Source: Urophycis tenuis (taxonomy: Eukaryota > Chordata > Actinopteri > Gadiformes > Phycidae). From it: 64,000 nt of DNA. The notes beneath the pieces were generated by a model. It worked only from the letters and a program-made list of their open reading frames with translations, was not told the DNA's origin and ran no database searches. Below, piece after piece: positions 11,943-52,000 of the stretch. The position numbers and the translations under genes are program-made. Location: assembly GCA_036785325.1 (NCBI GenBank), contig JAXIVH010000386.1:1-64000 (forward strand). The letters are read 5' to 3'. The first letter of the stretch is position 1. The number at the start of each line of letters is the position of its first letter.

Positions 11943-12691
11943 ATGGCTGTTGGCCATCATACGTCACACCCATACAGACTTTCAGTATTTGGTTTGGATG
12001 TTTTTGGGTGATGACACATCTTCGATCAACTTCTACCATCCAAAGCTACTGTAGGGTTTACTGACAGACCATCAATGACAAATCCTTGGAGAAAAAAAAA
12101 GAAATTAGGTGCTTTCAAAACACCAGTAATGCCCACATGGATTTCATTCCAGTCCAGAATGTGAACTGTAATCTGGAAAACGTCATGAGTTTATAAATAA
12201 ACACACACACACACATACAGAGATAGTCACTTTGTGACTAATTCAAAGCTGCGTGAAGTTTGGTAAATACTTGGCATACATGAGCCGATGAGCGGTTCCA
12301 TTCGCATCTTCGGAGCGGAAGATGGAAAGATATTAAGACTGGAGTGGATGTCGCTCCGCATATCTTGCTGTCGTGCATCCATCTTCCTTCTTTGTGTCCC
12401 GCGTTGCGGCGCATGTGCTCAGGGATACGTTGGCATGTAGCGTGATAGACCGGGGCTGGTACTTCCCGTTTCGTGTGTGTCACCACGGTAACCGAGCGCA
12501 ACGCGGCCGGCCCGGCGCCCGGCCTTCCTTCATCGCCCGTCCATCATCATCATCATCATCGGTTGTGACCCCGCCCCCTCATCACGCTTTTCACACGAGG
12601 CCGGTGTGTGTGTGTGTGTGTGCGCGCTTGCCTCCCTCCCTCACGGTCAGTGATCAGGCGGCAGGTGGGGGGGGGGGGGGGGGGGGGGGCG

Positions 12692-30572
<17,881 letters not shown>

Positions 30573-31695
30573 TTTTCACGTGGCTTGAAGCTCACTGTGG
30601 TGGTATTCCCCTTATACCATCGCACCGCACAACGTTGACCAATGCATGTAAACACAGTCACTCAAGTTTAGTTACCGTGAGCGCGTCAATGAGGATGGAG
30701 TTCCGGGTGCATTCCATTCCTGTCCTCGGGAGGTAGGGCCGGGTTTGACACACTTTAATTTCCTTCCTGGCATTTCCAGACGCCGTTGACTTACGCCCCT
30801 GCCGCGCTGAATAATAGTCCGGCCCACTCCTAAAGTTTCGCTGCCCCCCCCCAAACTCTGTTGAGCGACAGGTGCAGCAGCCTGCAGGTGCGCGTCGGAG
30901 AACTCAGAGAAGCGCACTAAGCAACCCCAGAAAAAACATATTTAGACATACCTTCATTATAAAAAAAAAGTATATTGTCTATCATAGTCTGCTGCTTACG
31001 CTAATAAATGCTATAGTGTAAAGTTATTTATTATTGTATTTACTTATTGGGACTTTTCGGTCTTCATTTGTCATTCCCATGTTTTTAGACATGGGAACGA
31101 AATTCGTTCTCTGCATTTGACCCATCCTATTGCACATAGGAGGAGTGAGCTGCTATGATCAGCGCCCATTTGAACCCATTTGCACATGCATTGTGTATCA
31201 GCGATGGATGCGTGCACGCGCGTGTTTGTGTGAGAGGAAAAGTTGTTTTTTAAAAACCTTTATACACACTAGTACAAGTACGAATACCCCGTTATTGCGT
31301 TAAAACGGACAACCCAAGATAATGAACCTGTGACTTGCATTGACTTGCCCAACAGATATTGACTCGAAACTCGGACCGGCTGACTTAGAACTTGCTTGAA
31401 ATACGAACCATATGATTTTGGACTTGCTTAACACTTGGACCAAAGGACTTGAGTCACATGTCTGCCAGTGAGTGCCAATGTTTTTATTTGCCATTGGCGC
31501 ATTGACTTTTGAAAAGCAGCTGACTTGAGCTTCCGTAGCTACAGGTCACATGACTAAAACTCCGGAAGTAGCGCGTTGTGGTACTGGTTACCCTCCTGTG
31601 TCGTGTCTGGAATACTTATAAAAGCACCGTTTCTATCGGGCTTAGCTGTTTGGAGAACTGAAGGCAACCTCACGACTTTACATTCGGAAGGGATA
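30573..31695. promoter_or_regulatory. divergent promoter region between tbc1d30 (long form) and gns
   Basis: The two start codons face away from each other across 1.1 kb. On the gns side are GTCACATGAC at 31545-31554, an E-box one base from the palindromic TFEB/CLEAR site GTCACGTGAC, and CCGGAAGT at 31562-31569, a perfect ETS/GABP core. Both lie within 150 bases of the gns ATG. The middle (about 31074-31185) is a decayed SINE fragment. No TATA box is apparent. Regulatory assignment is inference from motifs. Confidence 0.55.
31074..31185 (-). mobile_element. SINE fragment in the tbc1d30-gns promoter interval
   Basis: TTTGACCCATCCTATTGCAC and the following AGGAGGAGTGAGCTGC match part of the body of the 46268-46548 copy. 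The tRNA-like head is missing. Confidence 0.5.
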
Positions 31696-40546
<8,851 letters not shown>

Positions 40547-42515
40547 GGGGGGAGGGGAGGGGGGAACGTGCCCGCCTGCAGGGAGGATGATGAAGGAAAA
40601 TGAAGAAGGGCTGGCTTTCTATTTGTCGTTTTGTGTGTGTGTGCGTGTGTGTGTGTGTGTGTGTGCGTGTGCATGCGTGCGCGTTGTGTGTGTTCTTGTG
40701 TGGTCATAGTTGATTCTGTCCAGCCTCTCTTAATGTTGATGCCTTATATCTGGGAGTCTCCCCTAGTTCCCTCATTGGTGGCTGAAAGGATGGATGCATG
40801 GATGGATGGAAGGAGGGAAGGAAGGGTAGAATTCCTGTTTAATTGACAGGGTAAGAGTTTTGAAACCAGTGGCCTTTTTTGAGCGCAGGTGCAATACCCA
40901 ACGCTGCCACTGCCAGTGTGGGGGGGCGCCGTTTCATTCAAGTGGACCCGCTGTGGTAGAGAGGTCCATTAAGAGTCCAGATCATGGCTTAAGTGCCCAC
41001 TCTGAGACCTAAAGGGGTCTAAATCCGCAATTCTACAATAAGAGATTCCCTTTTGTTGGCTTCCTGCTCGTCATAACCATATCAATATTCTGCACGCCTG
41101 CGTAACGCGTGTTTTCTGCTGTCGGAGCATCCTGTTCTGAAATGGAGGTCACCCCGGGTGGTTCGACAAAGCCCTCGAGAACGTCGGAGAATCCATTTTC
41201 ATTTCTGCTCTGCGGTTGCAGAAAGTCCACACGTTTTCGCAGGGCTTCAAAAATCTCCCGGACCGCTCCTTGGAATGCTCCAGATGTGATTCCTGATGTT
41301 GTGTTCTGTAGGAGCGAAAAAAAAGTGTGACTGGACTAGGACAGGTGTCCCTATAGGTCAAGAGTGCGGCCTCACCTTTTGAACCCCTGAAGTAATCAAA
41401 GGCAAGAATTGTGTCACAATGTTTGGTGTGTCTTGTCTGATTGTCGGTTTACATGATTAACTCCGTTTCGGTTTAGTCAGCAGAACGTCTGGGAACAGCA
41501 CCATAAAGCAACTCACTGTAGACACAAGTGGACTTATTACGTGACACTTGGTCCAAATGAATTTGTTTGATATGTGAGAATAGTTCTTTTTGACCTAGGT
41601 TGAAATAAATGTTCCATGAGTAGACAATTCTAACATTCAATTAGTCTGTTCAATAGAACAGGCAACACACGCACACATTGAAAGGCGATACTACGATACA
41701 CCCTGATGCTTGTTTTAGTCATAGTCAGTTATTTGTAATTCACAATTAATTCTGCATTATTTTGAATGAGGAAAACAACCTGACTGTTAAAACATTGCAG
41801 TCCAAGGGAACATAACTGTGAAACTATGGGTTGAACAACAACAACAACCACCAAATCAATGTTCCCTGCCTGGAATTCAGATTACACAGTGTTTTTTCAA
41901 ATGTGAAAGGGAGGAATGGAATGACAACCAGTGGGTACCGTTGTCTTTCTCTCCCGGACGCGATTGCACTCTGCTGGTGACTAAATGACTGAAGATGGTA
42001 CCCACTGAACTCACTGATCTCTTGTACCATGTCAACACAAGTCGGTTTGACATGGTGTAATCTCAACAGTACAATGTCCTCCTACAGATAACGTTTGTAT
42101 TAAATAGTCTTTATCCGGCCCATTTCAACAGTCATGGGGGAGGGAGGCACTGTTTTTTTTTGTTGACGGTGAAGCCAATTTATTGACCTGATCTTGTCTT
42201 TGTAGCCAAAGAGTGTTTTGTTTTAAATTCAGCGTTTTGAGAAAAAGTTCACTGTTCAAATGACCTTTTAATCTTGATTTGTCAGATCATGTTGCAGATT
42301 GTCACGCCTCTGCGGGATTGAGTAATATTAGCACATCTGGATACTCCTACCAAACGTAACTTCACTTTATAGGGGACAGTGGTCCTGACCCCAGACATAA
42401 TTAATCTTTTGTTTTTTTTAAATTAAGTAATGCACTTTTCCTGTTGTGGCACTCGTAGTGGTTTTTTTCTTTTCAATGATTTTTTTTAAATCTGTATTTT
42501 GTGGCTTTTTGTTGA

Positions 42516-42521
42516 AATAAA
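42516..42521 (+). promoter_or_regulatory. candidate poly(A) signal for gns
   Basis: AATAAA follows a T-rich stretch about 2 kb past the gns stop. Its homologous position in the second copy of the local duplication (about 43290) has mutated to AATAAC, so only this copy can serve. Confidence 0.4.
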
Positions 42522-43406
42522 AGATATTTTCATGTGCTCTTGTGTCAGAACATCATTGAAGGACGCAAATCAAAATCCAACAAGGTCTACCTGATTAGTT
42601 TATTCACCATCACAAGTGATACAATCTTTACCCCTCAAGAAGGCATTTGCATTAGTCTGAATCCACGTTTCGCAATTTCAACATAAGTCAACCACACATA
42701 ATACCAAATTGGCACACAGAATGGAAAAACTAGAGTAGTTTTATTTTAAAACTTGGATCACTTTTGAGCTTCATGTAGTAACACCTTTCTTTCATAAGGA
42801 AAATGACAGTGTTAGTCCTAGGTAACAGAACTGATATTATTGGTCGTCACAACAGCCAAATCAATGCTCCTAGCCTCTCCCAAGTTCAGTGTCAAAAAGT
42901 TTTCAAACAGGAACATGGGGATTGGGCCACTCTATGGACTATCAGAGGATCATCATCTTTCTCTGGTCACTACTGCTAATAATCGCTGAACCATGACCTC
43001 TTCTGTCATGTGGGCACAAGCAAGAGGTTTTTATGCCACTGAATAATCTGCTATCCTAGAGATAACATTTAAAGTCTTTATCCCACTACAGTCGGTGTGA
43101 AATGGGGGCAATGTTGTTGTTGGCAGTGAAGCCAATTTATTGACCTGATCTCATCTTTGTAGCCAAATAGCATTATTTGAAATTCTGCCTTGTGGAGAGT
43201 CACCGTTGAAATGGTTTCAAATCTTGATTTGTGTTCTAGATTGTCATGTCTTTGCTGGATTCCTTTTAAAAAGATGCATTTTGTTGAAATAACGTGACAT
43301 TTTCATATCACAGATGGGAATTAAGACACGCCATGTGATCTGTGCAAGAACATCATTGAACGACAATGATTAAAAAAAAAAAATCCAACAAGGTCTACCT
43401 GATTAG

Positions 43407-43412
43407 TTTATT
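43407..43412 (-). promoter_or_regulatory. candidate poly(A) signal for cd9
   Basis: AATAAA on the minus strand about 830 bases past the cd9 stop. A duplicate at 42604-42599 lies in the other copy of the tandem duplication and could give a longer 3' end. Confidence 0.4.
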
Positions 43413-44243
43413 CACCGTCACAAATGATACAATCTTTACCCATCAAAAGGCATTTTGCATTACAAGAAATCCACATTTCTCCATTTCCAACAGAAGTCGA
43501 CACGCGGGGCCTGAAAGACTACAACAACGCTCAATCAGGGCCCCGACAAACCAGAATAATCCTCAGGTTACGTTAAAGACATTTTAACTGGGAAGAACAT
43601 TGGCTGAAGAGCATCATGTTAAACAACGGCCCCACAGCGGGGGGTGTCCTCGCCGGTGGCCCCACGTGCCCTAAAGCGCGCCCAACATCCTGGTTTGACT
43701 GCTCCGTAACCAAAACGGCCATCCCACCCACCTCAACAAAGTAAAAGTACTCTCGGGGGGGGGGGGGGCCCAAACATTCTACGCGCTCAACCGTGCACAG
43801 AGGTTATGATAAAACAACAGAACGACCGGGGTACTCAACTCAAACACTATCAAGACCCTCCCCTCTGGTTAATGTTACACGAGAGAGAAACGAAACACAC
43901 ACACACACATACACACACACACACACACGCAACGTATTAAAAAAAATAGGAAGGCAAATAAAGGGTGTACCGACGACCTGTAGTGTGGGACACACACAAA
44001 CACACACACACACAGACACACACAGACACCCCACCATACTCTCACAGGACACGGGGGGTCCATCCAGCATGGTGCTGCTGCGCCACACACTGGTTTACTG
44101 CTAAAAAAAAAAAAAACCTTTAAAAAAATAAAAATAAAAACAAAACAATGTTGTATGTATAAAAACAGGGAATTCTAATGCAGTAAGGAGGATGAGGTGG
44201 TATAAACATATATAAGTTAAAGGAGACGTGGCTGTGGGAGAGT

Positions 44244-45977
44244 TTAGACAAAGTCCCGGGACTTCTTGATGGCACAGCAGAGCAGCATGCTGAAGATCAT
44301 GCCGAAGATCTGGGTGGAGAGAGGAGAGGCACGTAAACGTCGCGCACACACACACACACACGCGCGCACCAGATAGAGATGGTGTGGTGGTCTTTGCATT
44401 TCTCTTTTCCGTGGGGGCGTGCACCGCCCATGGGCACGCTGTCACATGAGCGCTGACGCACGCCCACCCACCGCATTGTAATCATTCTATAAAAAGCCTC
44501 ATTTACAGCCCTCAAATTCCGACAGTCGCAGCGGCAACTTGCACTGCGGTGGTCGAACCGGTTTCCCCCTCGTTGCTTTCGTAACGGCGAGGTCGGCCCG
44601 CCGGGGCCACCCACGCGTCTGCATACCCCCACCCGAGGGCCCCACCCGTCCGCGGGGCCCCCCCCCTAACCCAGGGCCCCGCCACACACTCACCATGATG
44701 ACCCCGATGCCGATGCCCACGCCTCCGAGGATGTGCAGCTTGTTGTTGAACACCTCGTCGATGGCAGCCGGGCAGCTCTGCGGACACAAAGACCCACGTC
44801 AGCCCGTCAGCCCGTCTCCTCGTTCTCCCCGGGGTCCGCGTGTGCAGCGCGGGGAGTCAGAACGGGGAGGAAAAGCCGAGAGATGGGGGGGGGGGGGGAA
44901 TGCGTTACCGTGGTGATGAGGACCTCCAGGCCGTTCTTCTTGGGGCAGATGTCCTTGGCCGCGTCGATCACGGTCCCCGTGGGGCCGCAGCAGTCCAGCT
45001 GTGGGGGGGGGAAACGAGTGCCACACAGCTTCAGTTCCCCGGCCGCCATGCGTCATGGCCGTGAGCCACTGGTGGCAACACAGACCTGATACACTTAACC
45101 CAGTGGGCCACTCAACCCAGTGGCCACTCAACCCGGTGGCCACTCAACCTAGTGGCCAATTGACCTAGTGGCCAATTGACCTAGTGGCCAATTGACCTAG
45201 TGGCCTACTGCTGGCAATAGGGTGGGGTAGTGTTTTAAAAAAATCAATAAATAAAATGTATGTATGGGTGTGTGGTAAATATAGCCTCAGATTTGTACAT
45301 TTGTATATCATTTAAATATTTATTTATAATATAATGTTTACTGGCTATGTTAGCCCTTATGCACAGCCCCCCCCCCCCCACCCTCCCTCCACCAGCCTGG
45401 ACTAAATTAACTTTACCCTCATTTATCCTGCTTATGTTGCATGTGTATGTTTGTAGGTTATGTGTGATGTCTATGACTTTTAGCTACTTGGACCCTGAAT
45501 TTTATCCATGTATCCATATACATGATGATTCCCCACCAGAGTCAGAGATCCAAAGACACAACTCTGGGTTGTTCCGCGTTCTCAACGGAACCATCGCTCA
45601 CCCCGAAGTGGATCAGCCGCAGCGTCTCCTTCAGGGCCTCCTGGCGGGTGTCCTTATAGTTGTTGTAGGTCTGCTTGTAGAACTCCGTCACCTCCTCCAC
45701 CACCTGCACCACCAACCCCGGGGAGAGAGAGGGGGAGAGAGAGAGACGCGAGATTAGCGCAAATGTCGCGGGAAAACGCCGGAAAACGGTACAAGCGGCG
45801 CGCGCTCCGCACCCGTTCTTTGTTGGACAGGCCCCAGATGCCGGCGGCCACCTCGGCCGCGAAGATGACGAGCAGGAAGAAGAAGAACTGAAGGGGGGAG
45901 AAAAACAACATGGCACGGGGTCAGGCACTCGCGGGGTCACACTCACAACCAAAAGACACAATGGGTTGAACTGCGGG

Positions 45978-46059
<82 letters not shown>

Positions 46060-49000
46060 TCCCCTCACCAGTCCCAGCATGCAGGGAGACTCCTTGATGG
46101 CACCGCAGCATCCCAGGAAGCCCACCACCATCATCAGAGCCCCCGCCGCGATCAGGATGTACACACCTGGCACACAGCAACACATCAGCAGTGAAACACG
46201 CGCGCTGGTAACCATTTTACTCGTGGTGTTGGTGAATGGGTACCAATGGTGTCTGACTAACGGTATTAGATTAGATTACATTCTAGTCATTCCCAGTGTT
46301 TTTTTAGATATGGGAATGGAATTTGTCCACTGCTTTTGACCCATCCTATGGTACATAGGAGCAGTGGGGCTGCTAGGTTCAGCAGCCCAGGGAGCAAGTT
46401 GGGGGTTCAGTGTCTTCCTCCAGGACACTTCGACACGCGAACAGTTTGGAGGAGGGGGAATTGAGGGGGATCGCACCGCCGACCCTACGGTTGGTGGACG
46501 ACCCCGCTCTGTCCACCCGCTCTACCCACTGAGCCACCGTCGCCCATTGTATTCATTGTACATTGTTTTAATAGGATCGACCGAACACAGGACCATTAAT
46601 ATCCAGCATAATGCTGGATATTAATGCAACATTAGCCAATGTTTATTGGTTCATGCAGCCTCATTGTCCTAGTGAGACCAGAGTGTTCCAACGCCCATCA
46701 GACCACCAACGGGTTTGGGGAACCAGATCACTGGGAAGCAGAGGAAGTCGTGTGGGGTGGGGGGGGTGGAGTTGGCGTTCCCGGGCCGCGCCCCGGAGGC
46801 GGCGGCCGACGGTCTACGGGGAGGCCCGCCTTCGGACCCGAGCGACCGGGCTCAGAATGTGCGTTTCGGACGGCGGCTTTCAGAAAGGCCGGCCGACGGT
46901 GTAAACAGCAATAACGAGCCCTATCTGAGGAGCTTTTTTTTATTTTTTTTTTACATTTTTCTATCTTGAGATGGGGCTTTGTGGTCTGTAGATGGCAGCC
47001 AGTAAGTCACAAACAATGTGACTCATTTGCGCATATCAATTAGACACAATGAGAGGCAGGCAGGCAGCGGGCGTAATTTAAATAGCCGACATGAGAACGC
47101 CGCGCACACGCACAGATGTTTGTCATTTCTATATCCCCTCTGCACAAAGCGCCGACCCACTTCACAGTCCAACAGACTCAGAAAAATTGAGGCAGAGAGG
47201 AGGAGGAGGAGGATGAGGGGGAGGGGCCTCATTCCCACGGTGACCGTTCTTGAGACGGGGGGGGGGGGGGGGGAACAAAAGGATGGAAAAAAAACAAAAG
47301 CACCCTTGTTCCCAAACAAAGAGAGAGGCCTGTGTTTATTTGTGTGTGTCGTCTATCTGTGCGCGGCGCGTGTGGAGCGAAGGGCATCACTGTGGACAAG
47401 ATTTGGCCTCATCTGCCCTCACAGTGTGGCCATTATGCCCTCGGCGCACACACACACACACACACACGCACTTACGCACGCACACGCACACACACACACG
47501 GGTTGATGGCGACGCCGACACTGCCTGCTCTGAGGAAACCCTTAAAAAAAAAAAAAGCTCCCAACAGGCCTCTCTTTTATCTGGCTAGCGCTATCCAATT
47601 AAAAATCGGGGAGCGTTTGTTGAGAGTGCCGAGACAAACGCCGCGCACGGTGTCCTCTGGTGCCCCGGGGCTGGGGCCGGCGTCGCGTTTCTCCCCACCT
47701 GAATGGCCTCGCCACACAGCCACACAATAGCGGTCTCCCGCGGCAACAACGCAGGTAAAAGAAAACAGAAACTAGAGGCTTATCTCCTGGGAGTTCCATG
47801 CTTCGCCCCGCCCCCCCCCCCCTCAAGAAAGGCCTTTCGATAACTCCGTGGCGTGTTCCGGGAACCGCTGCGGCAGGCAGGAGATGCCGTGGATAAAGAC
47901 GTCTGGTCGTGCGGTTCCCCCCGCGGCGGCGTGCTGCAGTGAGCACACCAAGCCCACCACTAGCAGGCATTTAAATTGGCATTACGGGGGGGGGGGGGCT
48001 GGGGGAGGAAATGGCGGCCAATCATGTGCGAGAGTGGGAGGGACAGTTATCATTATGAATGATTAAGGAGGGGGGCGATGGGGGCGAAATGTGTTGTATT
48101 CATCGAGCATCTAACGAGATGTAGATAGAAGTGCGTATACAATATGGTAGGTGGGATGATATGAACATACAATAAACACGTGCAATAAAAGTAGTGGAAC
48201 TGGTTGGTGGTTCATAGCTACTTCAAGAATCCTATCCGTTTACCTTCCAGAGTGTGTGTGTGTGTGTGTCTCTCTCACCAGTGAAGAAGACCGTGGGTGC
48301 GTCCGGCCCCTCAAACAGCCCGGCGGTCCGCGTGTCGAAGCGCAGCCACAGACCCACTGCCAGCACCCCGGTCCCTGCCAGCTGAAGACACAAAGACAGG
48401 AGGGGCGCTTTGAAAGACAGTCGCAGGACAAACGGGTCTCACTTATTGTTAAAATAAAAAAAATGAAAAAAATTAATTAAAAAAGTACAAAAACCTCCTG
48501 ACCAGAGCTTTAGAATTAAAAAGACACCGATAGGAGACACCAGTCCGTGAATGAGACACGCACGCACACACACACACACACGGCCTGCTAATCAAATATG
48601 TCTGCTACACAGATATTTAGAAACTGACTACAGATATTTAGAAATTATGCTCGGTTAGTGGTTAATTTACCCAAGCATGTTGCGCTCATCTGTCTGTTGA
48701 CATTTCCAAATGCCTTGCAGTTGCTTCATAAAGGAGGGCTTTCATAAGCAGCCATGTGTCATTAGTATGAAAAATAACTGTCGGGTTCGGACAAAAAAAA
48801 AAAGCTTGATGCCTGTCGGGCTCGGGTCCAGTTACTGTTCTGTTGGCTGAGTACACTTTGAAAGATACGAAAAATAAGATGGATGTGTATATTATAATAT
48901 AGACGGGTATAGATAGATGGTTGGTTCACAGGGACCAGAACATCCATCTAGCTCTATGGGAGTAAGCTGGAGGTGCTCCACCTGAAGCAAACAGTGACCT

Positions 49001-52000
49001 GGTTCAAGTTCAGATCCCGGTCGAGTTGGGTGTGGGTAACATTTGCATTACAATAAACGGAATGTTAATATCAATGACGTCTCAACGTTGCCATGGCTCT
49101 AGCAACGACAATCACGATAAACCCTTGACAAACTTTTTGTTTGTCAAAACCGCGGCCACGAGCACAAGACTGTGAGGTGACTCAGGCTGCACCACACCCC
49201 CCCCCCGGCATGACATGCCAGTCTGCGGCCTTCGGTTGAGCAATGAGGATGTGTGACAACTTGTCACCGGTGTTGTCAAGTTGTGCGGCCCTGCCCACAT
49301 TCCTCACCGAGTGGTGGCTGCATGAAACCACACACACCGAAACAAAAATAAAAACTGAACGAGTGCCCCGCGGGGGGAAAAACCCCACACCCTGCCCACA
49401 GTGCACGCATCGCCTTGCTAGGTGGCGGTAAAGACACAACATGAAACATACCCACGTTGTAGCCACATCCCCTGGAACCACAGGGGGGGGGGGATACTAC
49501 AGCCAAAACACTTTGGATAGGACCTGAAGTATCCTGATGGAAAACTCTTGCACGCATGTGGATCTGGAAGGCTGGTTGGCCTGAAGAGTGTAGGTGTAGG
49601 TAGTGTGTGCCTGTCTACTTGACCGCCCCCCCGAAACCCCCTCCCCATTAGAAGAGGCATGCTTATGGCCGCCCCAGTGTATTGTAGATAAGATTGTCGA
49701 TAAGTGAACCCAAGCAACCCCGACCGCTACAGGCCTGGGAAAGTTCCTGTACGATAGTGCTGTGAGGTGATTGGACCGTTCCACCCAAGCGAAACCATCC
49801 ATTAAATGCACTGCTGAATTACACTCAACTGCACCATTATTCTCTTCAGGATATATCTCATCAGGATCTTCAAATGCAGGTTATTCCATCGCCTGCCACT
49901 TGAGGCCGATTCAACCTTTTTCTCTTTTCTTTTGGGGTTACAAAGTAGTTTTGCGTCTTCAGGAACATGCATTGGCAAAACATACCGTGCAATCTTTATG
50001 GAGAATCTAAAGACCTCAGCTATAGGGCATGTATACGGTCCCTGCAATGTGCCCGAGAGTTGGTCTGTGTAGGGTCATAGGCTAGTGCTAGGTGAAGGCA
50101 GACAACACAAAACAACCTCGAGACGGAAATAACACATCAAGCTCTTGGTGTGATGGCCGTTGGACAATAAAATAACACATCAAGCTCTTCTTGGTGTAAT
50201 GGCCGTTGGACAATAGGGTTGTGATTTACCAACACAATTTTATTGCGACCTCATGAACAGAGCCATTGATGGGTCAGTTCACACAATCAAGAAACTGTCT
50301 ACAGTCTCCAACGTCTAGCAGTCACTCCACACAACTGTGCTGGAACCAGTGGCTCTCAGGACATGGTGTGACGTGGTGAACCAGCTGGGTTGGGTGCGGA
50401 GAACCCAGCAACCCGAGAAGAAGGAACCCTTCTTCCTGGGTTCCCAACCCACAGGAATAAGGGTTCCCGACCTCGTTCCCAACTGAGAGAAGTCTGGTGT
50501 CAAACACAACACTGCCTGACATTCCAAAATTACCTCAATTCGCTTCACACGCATTCCTAAAATCCCTTACCCACCCACCCCCCTGTCTCGAGGCTTTAGT
50601 CAAGAGTTAATCATCTATGGCACTTGTATGTTGTACTTTTTGGCACTTTATAATTGCTCTTTGTGACTTAGTACTTCGCCAGAGATGTTGTATACTAGCA
50701 ATGGTTAACCTAGAAATTGGAATGCTCGAAACTTGTTCAGGTGACTTTCTTACTGTATTAACAGCAATGAAATGTTTCACCTTCTTCTGACAAATGTACT
50801 CTTTGTAAGTCGCTTTGGATATAAGCGTCTGCTAAATGCCCCTAAATGTAAATGCAGTTGAACCTTGAGTGGAATAGACTGTAGAACGGACGTCGACTGT
50901 TATACTGCCCATTGTTAGGTAGGCCTACAGAGTGGCCACCACATTGTATGTTTCACCATGAAACACACTTTACTGCTAGCTACACAGGGCACGCCGTCGG
51001 TTTTTCGGTTCAACGGAAAATAACTGGTTGAGCCAGTCCGCCCCAGGGGTTGCATTCTACATTTACATTTCTCACAGAGAGCCGTGCCCGCCGCCGATAT
51101 CGTCATGGGCGATTCATCCCGGAAGTTAAATTTAACCACAAGCGCCGAATTGAGATGGGGAGGGAGGGCCCTTAAAGGCTGGTTTATGCTTCTGCATAGG
51201 AATTACGTCGTGATCACGCAATGGCCACGCAGTTGCTCGTACGCAGTCATGAGCCCGTGATGGTTATGCGTGGGGTTTACGTGTCGAAATGCAATTCAAT
51301 GCCACATCGGTAGAGGGACCAGAATGACCACTCTGGTCATTACATAAGGAAAGGAAAGTATATACATGTGTGTGTGTGGTCGCCAATCAGTCGAAGCATT
51401 TATCACACCGTAGCGGTGTACACGAGCGGAAACCGGAAAAGCGATCTCCAGCTAATGTAGTTAGCGGACCAATCACAGCCAAAGCCGCTGCGTTGGGGAT
51501 ATACAGTCTATGGGTTCGACGCGCGTCTATGATTTTTGGGAGGTGCACGTCAGGCCCTTGCGTTGGACGCAAGGGGGTCCGCAACCCCCCAGCGTTGCGT
51601 CAACGCGGAAGCATAAATTAAACATAACCCAGCCTTGACTCCCAACAGGTGAGCCATCCACCGCTAACGACCAACCAATGACGCAATTGTGGCCGCGGAA
51701 AACCGACAGGCCACACTTGTGAATATGTGAATGCGTGGTCACCTGCGGCTGTGTGCCATGCTGGTGTCGGTGCTGGTGGTGGTGGTTTTGCTACTACGCG
51801 GGTGGGAGTGGGACGTCTGTCGACGTCTTAAAGTGCTGTGCCGTTATTATCAACGGCAACCGCAAACACAGCGTAAGAAAAACAGTGATTAAAGGCCCAG
51901 GGGACTAGGCGCCCCGTGATGTCTGCACAGACACAGGCCAGATCAAGTCATGACACATTCGTTCATGGGCATCCATTACGTCACACCGTCAAAAAAACAC

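Larger units (their letters stand above)
10073..12691. other. convergent 3' region between prkcq and tbc1d30
   Basis: This gene-free interval holds the 3' untranslated regions of the two converging genes. It contains poly(A) signals on both strands (plus 10723; minus AATAAA at 11942-11937 and 11374-11369), poly-C and (GT)n runs, and a small foldback element at 11637-11885. No conserved-looking reading frame is seen. Confidence 0.6.
41845..43505. repeat. diverged tandem duplication (two copies, about 0.65-0.85 kb each)
   Basis: Copy 1 is about 41845-42690 and copy 2 about 42845-43505. Shared landmarks in the same order are CCAAATCAATG (41850 and 42857), AGCCAATTTATTGACCTGAT (42173 and 43130), and CCAACAAGGTCTACCTGATT (42577 and 43385). 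Spacing differs by an internal deletion of about 150 bp in copy 2. Both copies keep TTTATT, the minus-strand poly(A) signal. Confidence 0.8.
40547..44243. other. convergent 3' region between gns and cd9
   Basis: No coding exon is seen here. It holds the gns and cd9 3' untranslated regions, a (GT)n tract near 40633-40690, the tandem duplication at 41845-43505, and (CA)n tracts at 43891-43929 and 43990-44030. Poly(A) signals occur for gns (42516) and, on the minus strand, for cd9 (43412-43407 and its duplicate 42604-42599). Confidence 0.6.
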
